From NCBI GenBank assembly GCA_015698045.1, contig BLAL01000197.1:1054001-1118000 (forward strand): DNA of 64,000 nt. The letters run 5' to 3'. The notes under the pieces are model-generated. The model did no database searches. It saw only the letters and a list, made by a program, of their open reading frames with translations, and was not told the origin of the DNA. Below are positions 35,557 to 46,250 of this stretch, in pieces (the stretch's first letter is position 1; each line of letters starts with the position of its first letter). Source of the stretch: Rhizophagus clarus. Taxonomy: Eukaryota; Glomeromycota; Glomeromycetes; Glomerales; Glomeraceae. Both the position numbers and the translations under genes were made by a program.

Positions 35557-37873
35557 ATGACACCTAACAACACAAATTCTAAGAGAAGTCAAATCTGCCA
35601 AGATGTCTTATCATTTGGAGAAGATCTATTAAGATTGATTCCAACACCGTTTGCTACTGAGATTAGAGATTCCCTATTGAAAATAGTGGATTTGGTCAAA
35701 TCCGCAAAGGAGAATGAGAAGTATTGTGACGATTTGCTTAACAGGTTGGCCTGCGCCACAGAAACAATTAGTATGGTATTGAAGCATGCGCCTGCAGGCT
35801 ACAAGATAGGTCCAAAGAATCTTGATAGATACAGCAGAATATTATTAAATATTCTTTCATGGATAGAACATTTTAGCGAATCTAAAATGACGAGAAAAAT
35901 ATTAAATATATTAACTGCGGAAAAGGTATGATGCATTGAAACGTTACCTTTGATTCTGGAATATAATTAGAATATTGTTTATAAAATAATAGGTTGCAAA
36001 AGAAATCTCTGAATTAAAGCAGGATTTGGATTCTGTTGTCATAGATATGACATATCACATCGTTGCAACGAATAGGGATCACTCAATTAACACTACTATT
36101 GATCAAAGCGAATTGGAAATTTTAGCTTTATTATCAGGATCTGAACCTTCTGAAGCGCTAATTTCACGAACATGTATCGATGATAATGACATCCGTCCTG
36201 ACACTAAGAACGTTCAAATAAGAGGGAGCAGAAAACATGTAATTAAAAAATTTTTCCGTCAAGATCCGGTCGCAGAGAAGTCAATTCTTCCCTTTGAAGG
36301 ACAAGATAAGCAGCATTTTTGGAAAGGAGTTGCCATTGCGGAATACTTGCGTAATTCGCCGTATATTGCCAAATTGTAAGCACAATTTATAAGCTAGTTT
36401 CTACTTTTTTTTGTTGACTGGGATTTCCAGCGTATTTAAATTCATTTGAATTTATTAAGTCGTGGCGTTAGTTTAAAAAATGGTTGCTTGTACACTTACT
36501 ATGATTGGGCGGAGAATGGAGACTTATATAGCTTTCTAAAAGACGAGAAACATTCAAATCTTGACCGGAATATTAAAATTAGGCTTTCTTACGAAATTTC
36601 ATGTGCGCTGTCATATTGTCACTCAAAAAATATTCTCCATCATTCAATAAAAGGGTAAGTATTGTATCGATTAAATCTTAATTTGAATAAAATTATATAC
36701 TTTGTTTAATATGATAGCCACAATATCCTGTTGGATGAATTCCTTCGACCACTATTGAGCAATTTTCAAGAAAGTCGACCATTGACTACAAGGCCAGATT
36801 TAACTTTCCTAAATGATATTATAACGAGCGGTCAGAATGAAAATGTTCGGTAGGTTAAATTACCAATATTGGTCCGTATCTTGAATTTAGATAAGTTATA
36901 TTAACTATTTCCCATTGATAGTTGGACAGCTCCAGAAAAGGTTTTAAAAACAGTTGGAACAGATGGGCATCTTATCAGTAAAGACGTACGATATACCAAA
37001 GAATGTGACGTATTCAGGTATGTTTGCATCTAATTTATAGAGTTATAACCTCACTCAATCCAACTTACTCTATTCATCAGTTTCGGGATGCTTATGTATG
37101 AGATTGCATCACAATCATTACCTTTCTCATTTGAAACGGAATTAACACGAGTCCGTGAATATATCATATCAGGCAAAAGACCATCTTTTGAAACTTTAGG
37201 CATGCCTACAGAGTATCGTGAAATTGCAGAGCAAGCCTGGGATCATGATCCAAATAAACGGCCAACTATGCAACAAATAACTGATGTGTTGTATAATCTT
37301 TATAGTGATATTCCTCAATCTGATTTTTTTATACCCCCTAGAGGTCCACGCATCAAATCGCTTGACATAAAAGAAGCCAAGGAATTACATGAAAAAGCTA
37401 AGTTTCTAGATGCATTTAAAATATTTCAGGAGCTTGCACAGAGTGGAAATAATGAAGCAAAATATTTCATGGGTTATTACTGGTATAAAGGAGAAAAATA
37501 CACTGGAAATTCAAAAAACCTAGATTGTGCACTTACATATTTGTTACCAATTGCTGAGTCTGGTCATACAGATGCACAATATTATACTGCAGTTATATAT
37601 TATGAAAAATATTTGGAATATGAGGGAAATGTTAATGCAATAGTTGAATCATACATCGAGCTTCACAAGCAATTTCTTGATATGGCAGTAAAACAAAACC
37701 ACCTGAATGCTATCTATCTCTATGGAAAACATTGTTATACTGGCAAAATTTATGAAAAGAATATGACAATTGGAACCAATATGTTATTAGCCGCGCATTA
37801 CCTCGGTCATCCAGATGCTGATGAAACACTTAAAGAATTGCAAATAAAAGAATTGCAAATAAATGATATTTGA
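35557..37873 (+). CDS. MLKL-like protein: four-helix bundle, pseudokinase, Sel1 repeats
   Basis: Exons 35,557-35,925, 35,993-36,375, 36,431-36,654, 36,718-36,849, 36,922-37,017 and 37,081-37,873, all with GT-AG borders. The N-terminal 200 residues are helical, with the pattern seen in HeLo/MLKL N-terminal bundles (SFGEDLLRLIPTPFATEIRD, DDLLNRLACATETISMVL). The kinase fold follows (YDWAENGDLYSFL, NILLDEF, WTAPEKVL, SFGMLMYEIA, DPNKRPTM). The catalytic loop reads HHSIKGHN in place of HRD..N, and SNF stands where DFG is expected, so it should be a pseudokinase. The C-terminus (about 37,370-37,860) has Sel1-like repeats (AKYFMGYYWYKGEKY). Exon 2 and exon 3 do not join in phase and exon 3 opens with a TAA in the downstream frame. 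It is therefore either a recent pseudogene, a mis-assembled base or an unrecognised exon border. All other junctions are clean. Confidence 0.7.
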
Positions 37874-39094
37874 TTTTGCTCAAAATTTTAATACTATTTA
37901 AGAAAATATGATCATTTAATGTTTACATTTTATTATGATTACTTTAAGCTATTTTACTTGGTCAAATTATGAATGTAATCCTATAAAGTTTTGAACTGTG
38001 TTGAGTATTTTTAAGATGAAGTGTATATATCGATTTTGGGATTGAGTTTATATGATGACATATGACTGTTTGCTATAGATATACTGTGTTTAGAAAAATA
38101 TATATATTTATTTGTAAAGGAAACATTATAATAAAAATTTATATTTTAAAGTTTTATATAAATTTGAATTAAATTAACTATTGCAAGCTATTATTGACTT
38201 GGATATCATAGTGCATGATGTTTGGGTAACATGTCAGATATGGGAACCATCCAAAATCCAATGGTCAGAATCCCATTATAATATATATCCAACTGACAAA
38301 TCATCCCAAAATTTCAAAATCCTGAAACTTCATTATTCCTAACATTTATTATTCCAATTACTTGCACATATTACTTTGCTTCCTTTTTTTAAGAATTTCA
38401 AAAGTTATTCACAGGTCAAACAGGTGTTATTGTTCAAATAGCAAAAATAAACAATTCCATGTTTTTTTGGAAAATATTCCATTACACTGAACAATGCTCC
38501 ATTACATTAGATAATTTTAGGTATAAAATTGTCACAAAATTGTCACAAAATTGTCCAAATTACAACAAATTCAAATTGTATTAAATTTTGCATTTTTTTA
38601 AAAAGCATTACATTATACCAAAAAATACCCAAATATTATATTTTTATGCTACTATAACATTTAATCATAACTCAACCATGGCAGAACCATATTTATACCA
38701 TGGATTTTTTTTCTTAATTTCAGTTTTTTATAAATTTTTTTGTCAATATACATTTTAAAAATATATTAAGGTACATATGTACATATGTATATACTTACTA
38801 TATATACAATGTACATATGTTTAACTTTGCAAACCTGTCCCTCTTCTGTAAACAGGTAGTGGCCCATTAGTGCCTATAGGGAGGCCCTATGAAAAAACTG
38901 CGTGTGATTTTTGTCGAATTAGCATTTAATTAAATTCACTACAATTTCACTACAATTTCTATATTTTTGATCATATAATAATTGTGCAATAATTGTGCTA
39001 AAAATAGCAATAAATCACACAATAATTGTATGCTGATTCATACAATATTTATCATATTTTTGACCTGAAATCATACAATTATTGTCTAGTTTTT
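37874..39094. other. Gene-free stretch
   Basis: AT-rich with short TACATATGTACATATG repeats near 38,770-38,820. No coding or element ends recognised. Confidence 0.35.
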
Positions 39095-39395
39095 TTGGGC
39101 AAAATTTTAGGCTAAATTTTAGAAATTATGATTATGATAGGCCAAATTTTAGGAATTATAATAGGCCGAATTTAGAAATTATGATTACGATGGGCCAAAT
39201 TTTAGGAATTATGATGGTCGAATTATGATTACAATGGGCCAAATTTTAGGAATTATGATGGGCCGAATTATAGAAATTATGATTACAATGGGCCAAATTT
39301 TAGAATTATGATGGGTCAAATTTCAGAAATTATGATTATGATGGGCCAAATTTTAGGAATTATGATGGGCCAAATTTTAGAAATTATGATTACGA
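39095..39395. repeat. GGGCCAAATTTTAGGAATTATGAT minisatellite, left half
   Basis: Units of about 54 bp combine GATGGGCCAAATTTTAGG and AATTATGATTACGATG. The array stops at the LTR at 39,396 and continues at 49,400, so the retroelement landed inside it. Confidence 0.85.
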
Positions 39396-39444
39396 TGTTA
39401 CTCTGATCAGTTCATTGATCAGGTAACTATGACTTGGAAACAGG

Positions 39445-40861
39445 TAAAGTTGCCTGCCGAAACTAAAGAGTTTCGACATGTCAAAATTGTCGAAACTATT
39501 TCGACATTTCGACATTGGCCTTCCGATTTGTCGAAATGCCGAAATAGTTTTGATATATCAAAATTGTCGAAACTATTTTGTCACGTGATATATATAATAT
39601 ATACATATTGTCAATTTAACGAAAAAAACCGTTTCGCAACGGTTTTTCAAGTATTTAATAAAAAATGTTGCGAGGCGTTTTTTATTTTTTAATTTTTAAA
39701 CAAAAAAAACCGTTTTGCAACAGTTTTTCAAGCATTTAATAAAAAACATTGTAAAACGTTTTTTATTTTGGTATTTTTTAAGCGAAAAACGCAACGTTTT
39801 TCAAGCTTTTTTTTTAACTTAGAAAAAAAACTGTTTCGCAACGGTTTTTCAAGTATTTAATAAAAAATGTTGCGAAACGTTTTTTATTTTTGATTTTTTA
39901 AACAAAAAAAAACCGTTTCGCAATGGTTTTTCAAGTATTTAATAAAAAACGTTGCGAAACGTTTTTTATTTTTGATTTTTTAAACAAAAAAAACCATTTC
40001 GCAACGGTTTTTCAAGTATTTAAAAAAAACGTTGCGAAATGTTTTTTATTTTTGATTTTTTAAACAAAAAAAACCGTTTCGCAACAGTTTTTCAATTATT
40101 TAATAAAAAACGTTGCGAAACGTTTTTTATTTTTGATTTTTAAGCGAAAAACGCAACATTTTTCAAGCTTTTTTTTTAACTTAGAAAAAAAAACTTTTTC
40201 GCAACGGTTTTCAATTATTTAATAAAAAACGTTGCGAAACGTTTTTTATTTTTTTAACTTAAAAAAACTGTTTCGCAATAGTTTTTCAAGTATTTAATAA
40301 AAAACGTTGCGAAACGTTTTTTATTTTTGATTTTTTAAACAAAAAAAACCGTTTCGCAACAGTTTTTCAATTATTTAATAAAAAACGTTGTGAAACGTTT
40401 TTTATTTTTGAATTTTTAAGCGAAAAAAACCATTTCGCAACAGTTTTTCGATTATTTAATAAAAACGTTGTGAAACGTTTTTTATTTTTGAATTTTTAAG
40501 CGAAAAAAACCATTTCGCAACAGTTTTTCAAGCTTTTTTAACTTAAAAAAAAAAACTGTTTCGCAACGGTTTTTCAAGCATTTAATAAAAAACGGTGCGA
40601 AATGTTTTTTATTTTTTAACTTAAAGAAAAAAAACCATTGCGCAATGGTTTTTCAATTATTTAATAAAAAACGTTGCGAAATGTTTCTTATTTTTGAATT
40701 TTATTATAATGAATGAAACCTGTTGCAAAACATTGTGATTTTACTTTCAGCAGTTTCGACAATTTCGACGTGTCGAAACTATTTTGGCATTTCGGCATTT
40801 TGACATATTTTAGGTTTCGACATTTCAACATTGGCCAATTGAGTTTCAGCAGGCAACTTTA
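39445..40861. mobile_element. Hairpin-core element, 1417 bp, inserted in the LTR
   Basis: The terminal inverted repeats are TAAAGTTGCCTGCCGAAACT and AGTTTCAGCAGGCAACTTTA. GAAACAGG flanks both sides (39,437-39,444 and 40,862-40,869), an 8-bp target duplication as in hAT elements. The uninterrupted partner LTR shows the same site once, as GAGACAG with one difference. Inside each end lies a cluster of TTTCGAC/GTCGAAA words. The core (39,610-40,735) is a hairpin minisatellite with alternating AAACCGTTTCGCAACGGTTT and AAAACGTTGCGAAACGTTTT palindromes, about 14 double units. No transposase. Confidence 0.9.
39610..40735. repeat. Hairpin minisatellite core, about 80-bp double unit
   Basis: Each unit holds two palindromes in a fixed order with spacers TTCAAGTATTTAATAA and TATTTTTGATTTTTTAA. 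Copies differ by small changes, and some lack one palindrome (near 39,785 and 40,145). Confidence 0.9.
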
Positions 40862-41694
40862 GAAACAGGGATGCAATAGATATGTCTCAAGTCCAATCAA
40901 CAAGACACACTATTCACAAAGAGACAGTTTGTTTATAAGGTAAAAGAGTTTATTTATTAATTATATGAACTTGTTATTATAACTTTGTTATTACACTCTC
41001 TGATGTTTTTTTTAACTAAAAAGAAATTTCAGGATATTTATACAAAATAAAATATATTTAAAAATATAACAAATAAATCTAATATATCAAATAAAACTAA
41101 TAAATCAAATAAATAAAATAAATCAATTAAATCAAATAAATCAGATAAATCAAATAAAACTGATATATCAAATAAATCAGAAATATCAAAAATAACAGGC
41201 TATGATGGCTTTGGCTTAGGTGGCTTTATATACTTTGCCACAATGTCACATGATTACTACGCCAACAGTTCTTCCCTTCTTTAGTTTGAACTCTGTTGAA
41301 AACTCTTCTTTTCACACTACACACCCAACCCGCTAGTACATGAGGGTCACTCGTGATATACCAAGCTAAGAGGTCCCTGAAGGGAATTTGTGCCAAAGCC
41401 CAAAATTAGCGAGGCATAGAAGCCAATCATTTTGGCCAGGAATGACCGAGTATGTGTGATGGCGATTTTGTGTTGATGATGGACTCATATTTATACCAAT
41501 TTTTGAATTTGTTAGAATTATGGGATTGGAAATTAGTGGAAAAGTATTGGTAAATTCTAATAAAATTCAGTTGATTTTTGGTGGTAATTTCTGGGAAGTT
41601 TCTTCATTTAAATTTTCATCAATGTCGCACTATCTCAAAATCATCTTCATCTTTTTTTCTTCATTAATTTTCAATATAACTCACACTGACACCA

Positions 41695-42150
41695 ATGTTG
41701 CTCATTGAAAACTTCGCAGTTCGCGCGCCTCTTGAGGCCAAAATAACAAAAAAAAACATAATAAACCAAGTAAGGCCGTCAGAAGAAGGCATTTTCGAAG
41801 AAAAGGCATTGATAAATCTCAAAAAAGTGAGGGCTTGGCTCAACAAGTTTTGGAAGTTGCTGGAGAGCTTTTTGTAACGAAAGAAGAAGAAGTAGAGAAA
41901 TTACAACAAGAAATCAATAAGAAAAATGGAGAACTTGGCCATTATAAGGAGTTAGCAGAGTTTAATAGAGATTTATGAGAACAAGTATTTTCATTAACTA
42001 AGGATAAGGAGCGGTATAGGAGAGAAAGGGAAGGTTGGAAGGTACGACATGAGAGAGAATATAAAAGGGCTAATGAGGCAAAAGAAACTATTTCCAATTA
42101 TGAAACATATATGAGAGAAAATAATTTAGAACCACCATCTACTATTTAGA
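41695..42150 (+). other. Antisense coding-like stretch between integrase and 3' LTR
   Basis: On the strand opposite to gag-pol, this stretch has coding-like composition rich in Lys, Glu and Gln, with coiled-coil character in its second part (for example KLQQEINKKNGELGHY). It is followed by AT-rich DNA with AATAAA near 42,170. Some Ty3/Gypsy lineages carry an extra, sometimes antisense, gene at this place. Part of the fossil; broken. Confidence 0.45.
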
Positions 42151-42679
42151 TTTTTCTTCCTTTCTTTTTCCTAATAAACTTTTATAAAATTTTCTATTTT
42201 CTATTAAATTATTTTGGGAAGTTAAGTCGCATATTTTTGCTGATCATTTATGAAACTAAAATTAACACTAAGTTAAATTTGGATCTGCCATCATTACTAA
42301 TTTCTATTTTTGTAGATCATACTTGCGTCAATTAATTAAATTAATTTAAGCTTGATTTATTTAATCCAATCAATAAATTTTCCAATAAATTATGATGTAA
42401 TTATAAAGAATTTTGATCCAATAATTCTTGCATTATTTCTCGTAACTGTTTCACCTGACTTCTATTTATTTTTCTTACTATTTGCGCAGTAATATAAAAA
42501 GTACCAAGTATTTTAATTGGTTGATATTCAAATATATCAAAGACATTTCTGACATTCTCGTATAATAACTAGTTAATTTTTGCTTATATCTAAATTGTTG
42601 AGCTTTAGTTTCTAAACTATTTAATAATTTTCCAATATAATAAGCATTGATTAGTGAGTTTAATCGTTCTTTCAATTGA

Positions 42680-44135
42680 ATTGATCATCATAATGCAGCA
42701 TAAGCATTTTTAAATTGTTCATCAAAAGAAGCAGTTTCATCATAGGGTGGTATTAAATCTCCATTTTCAAAAGGAAGTTCTAGTTGTAAATCTTGAGTTA
42801 AAAGGTCAATTAATCTATTATTGGGAGATTCCATTCTTTCTGATCGTAGTAAGGTTTTAGTAAACTTCCATTGAAAGGAGCTTTTAGGACTTTTCCTTGC
42901 ATATCCCTTATTTTATAGCTTTCATTTTGTAAAACTGCATGGATATAATAGGGTCCTTTCCATTTTTCATCTAATTTTCCAGACCATTGTTTCGCTTTTT
43001 CGGCCTTGTACAATAAAACTTTATCTCCTATTTGAAAAGATCTATGATGTTTAATTTGCTGATTATGATGTAATTTCTGTTTGGCTTGTTGCTGATCTAT
43101 CCTTTGTCAGGTAGATTCTCTATCATGTGGTAGCTTATTAACTAATTTGTTGATCCTATCGGATAATTGTTCTTCATTTTGGGTAAGATCATCAATTGGC
43201 AACTTTGCTTCACGACCATATGTTAAATAAAAAGAAGATATTTTGGTTGTGGATTGTTTACTTGTACGATAAGCAAATAAAACTGGCTGAATAAACTGAT
43301 TCCACTGTTCTACTTGTTTGACTAATTTAGCTAAAGATTCACATAAAGTTCTATTAAATCTTTCTACTAGTCCATTGGTTTGGGGATGGTATGGTGTTAA
43401 TAATAAATGCTTAATTTCAAATCTTTTGGTTAAACGATCAATAATTTGATTATTAAAATGAGTTCCTCGATCTGTCAGTATTTTTTGAGGGCATCCATAT
43501 CAGCATATAATGTCTTCATATATGAATTTCTCAGTTTCTTCTGCTGTAGCTTTAGGTACTGCTTTTGCTTCAGGCCATTTAGTCAGATAATCCATAGCAA
43601 CTATAATATATTTATTTCCATTAGAAGTCTTTGGTAAAGGTCCTACAAAATCTATTCCTATTTGATAAAAAGGTAAATGTACAGGTATTGGATGTAGTAA
43701 TTGATGAGTTTGAGGTTTTCCTCTTCTTTGACATGAGTCACAATTTTTAATATATTCTCTAATATTTTCATACATCTGCGGCCAGTAATATCTAGTACGA
43801 ATTTTGTTGAACATAATTTCAGTTCCAAAGTATCCAGAAGTAGGATCATTATGTACCATGTAAAGGACTGGTTCCATTTCATGTATTCTAATTACTCTTA
43901 ATAAATTTCCTTCTTTCTGTTTGTCTTTTCTATATAAATAATTGTTTTTGATAATAAAAGGAGTACAAAAGTTTTTGAATTGTTTGATAAGTTGTTGAGT
44001 ATTTAAATCTGATGGTAGTTGTTGAGTAGTTAAATATTGAAAAATTCTATTATATTGGGTTGTATCCATTGTTATAAAAAAAATAAAATAAAATATTAGG
44101 CTGTCTGTCACAATGCAGGCACTTTTCGCTTTCAC
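42680..44135 (-). pseudogene. Integrase region of the Ty3/Gypsy fossil
   Basis: The open part 44,135-43,500 contains the zinc-binding HHCC domain (H at HNDPTSGYFG, C at NCDSCQRR) and the start of the catalytic core (IGIDFVGPLPK). The C-terminal part (43,013-42,810) has KWKGPYYIHAVLQNESYKI, an SH3-like C-terminal domain of this family. I see no chromodomain. Belongs to the retroelement; broken. Confidence 0.8.
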
Positions 44136-44165
44136 CTTTTAATAAATTTGTTATTTGTTAAGGAT

Positions 44166-44591
44166 TTAATCTAAGGAAGCTACAAATGGCTTAGTAGATA
44201 TGGTGTAAGGGGGTAATCCATAGGAAAGTCGTAAGAAGTATTTTAAATAATGAACAAGGTTGGTTTGTTTCACTCCTTCAGGTTCCTCCCACCAAGGTTG
44301 GTTTACCAAAAATTCTGGCTTCATATCAGGTCGTATTTTCCCTAAAGTAAATCCAATAATGCAATCATGAAGGATAGTTCCATATGGGAGGTTCTTTTTG
44401 CACATTGTACAATAAGTATGAATATAATGATTTTCTATGTCACATTCAAAGGTGCATCTACTTCCTCCTCTATTGATAGGTTGACCAGCAATTACTTGCT
44501 TTATTTGAATAAACTCTTGGAATAATTCTTGTAATTCTTCCTTTGAAAAATAATATGCAGGAGTTTGAACTCCTTCTATATCATCATTCAA
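44166..44591 (-). pseudogene. Extra Cys/His-rich segment of the Ty3/Gypsy fossil
   Basis: A 141-codon frame between RNase H and integrase. It has a Cys/His pattern (CTFECDIENHYIHTYCTMCKK) and an acidic N-terminal part. I know no named domain for it. Position and strand make it part of the retroelement polyprotein. Confidence 0.5.
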
Positions 44592-44618
44592 GATTAAAAT
44601 GTCTTGACCTTCTTCTAG

Positions 44619-46124
44619 TCATTCTTCCTGATAGTTTGGATGAACTTCTTGGTCATGTATTTGCTGGTAGTATTCTTGCCAATCTCTTTCATAGTCTGAT
44701 CCTAAAGTGCTATTATCATTTCCCCAGCATATACATTGAATTTCTTCACAGTTTTCACATGGTTGAGAATAAATAATTTCGTATATTTCTGCTACTGGTT
44801 TGGTAGTGATGTCTTCTTCAGAGTCTGCTTCATAATCTTCTTCTTCTATAGGGGTTAAAGTTATTGGAGCAGATAAAGTATGCTTGGTAGGTCCAGGATA
44901 AGTTTCTAATTCAATTAGGAAACAGAATGTTTCTTCAGGAGTTCTAGATAATGCATCAGCATTGGCATTAAGTTTTCCTGGTCTGTGTTTGATCTCAAAG
45001 TCGTACTGCTGTAATTCCATTACCCAGCGGGCTCTTCTTCCTTCTGGCATCTTGGAAGTCTTTAACCATTTGAGGGCAGAATGGTCAGTAATGATGGTGA
45101 ATGGTCTTAATCCTAAGTAGTGTTGAAAATGTTTTATGGCCCATACTACAGCCAAACACTCTTGGTCTGTTACAGAGTAATTCTTTTCTGCTGGATTAAG
45201 GCTTCTGCTTGCATAGGCAATTACATGTTCTTTACCATCTTCCTTTATTTGAGATAATACAGCACCTAATCCAATTTCAGAGGCGTCAGTATAGATAATG
45301 AAGGGTTTGTCGAAATCTGGATAACTTAATACAGGGGCTTTAATTAGCATCTCCTTTAGTCTGTCAAAGGCTTGCTGTTGCTTTTCCTTCCAGTTGAAAG
45401 GAGTATCTTTCTTTAACAAAGTGAGCATTGGTCTTGCAATTCGGGAGAAATCCTTAATAAATTTCCTATAATAGGAGAATAGTCCAAGAGCAGCTCTTAA
45501 TTGAGTTAGGTTTGTTGGTATTGGGTAATTCTTGACTTTGTCAATCTTTTCTGGGTCTGGTTTGATTCCATCTCTTCCTACTACATGTCCTAGGAAGTGT
45601 ATATTAGGTAATGAAAAATAGCATTTCTTTAATTTTATTTTAAGGTTAGAATTTCTGAGCGCTTGAAAAACTTGAGCTATATGATCCATGTGTTGCTCAA
45701 AGGTTCCTTTGGTGTAGATGATTACATCATCCAAATACACGGCTACAAAGTCATTCAAAAATTCTTGCAGCACTCTATTCATTAATCTTTGGAATGTTCC
45801 AGGAGCATAGCTTAGTCCAAAAGGCATGACTAGGAATTCATACAATCCAAAGGGAGTTACAAAGGCAGTCTTTTCTATATCAGCTTCGTCCATGGCTACT
45901 TGCCAATAACCACTGGCAAGATCCAAGGTAGTGAACCATTTGGCTTGTCCAAAACTTTCCAACAGGTCATCAATTCTAGGGAGTGGGTAGGCATCTGCTT
46001 TTGTAATAGCATTTAGTTTTCTATAATCAATGCAGATTTGCTTATCTCCTCCTTTCTTATCCACAATTACAACAGGTGAAGCCCAGGGGCTACATGATTT
46101 TCTAATGATTCCATTTTCTTCCAT
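44619..46124 (-). pseudogene. Reverse transcriptase and RNase H of the Ty3/Gypsy fossil
   Basis: A 501-codon frame. The RT motifs are in order: SPWASPVVIVDKK, CIDYRKLNAIT, PLPRIDDLL, FTTLDLASGYWQ, MPFGLSYAPGTFQ and the active-site VYLDDVIIY. RNase H follows with YTDASEIGLGAVLSQ, SLNPAEKNYSVTDQE and TDHSALKWL. An acidic tail follows. Typical Ty3/Gypsy order and length. Confidence 0.9.
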
Positions 46125-46250
46125 TTTTACAATTTCTTCCTTTAGAAATTCTTTATTTTTAGGATTAATTCTGTAGGGTGCTTGGGAAATGGGTCGTGCA
46201 TCTCCAATATAAATTTTGTGTTTTATGAGATTTGTTCTACCAATCTCAGT

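Larger units (their letters stand above)
39396..41267 (-). repeat. LTR (3' LTR of the retroelement), interrupted
   Basis: Starts TGTTACTCTG and ends ACGCCAACA in plus-strand reading. Its total of 1872 bp minus the 1417-bp insertion and one 8-bp duplication gives 447 bp, the same as the partner LTR. Confidence 0.9.

Noticed and set aside
38760-38830. ACATATGTACATATG repeats as a regulatory site
   Set aside because: Short simple repeats without relation to a gene start.
41336-41480. Possible chromodomain at the integrase C-terminus
   Set aside because: The stretch between integrase and LTR shows no aromatic-cage pattern on the minus strand.
44543-44776. Plus-strand frames within the retroelement pol region (also 46,596-47,595 and 48,015-48,284)
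   Set aside because: Antisense shadows of gag-pol; composition follows the opposite strand.
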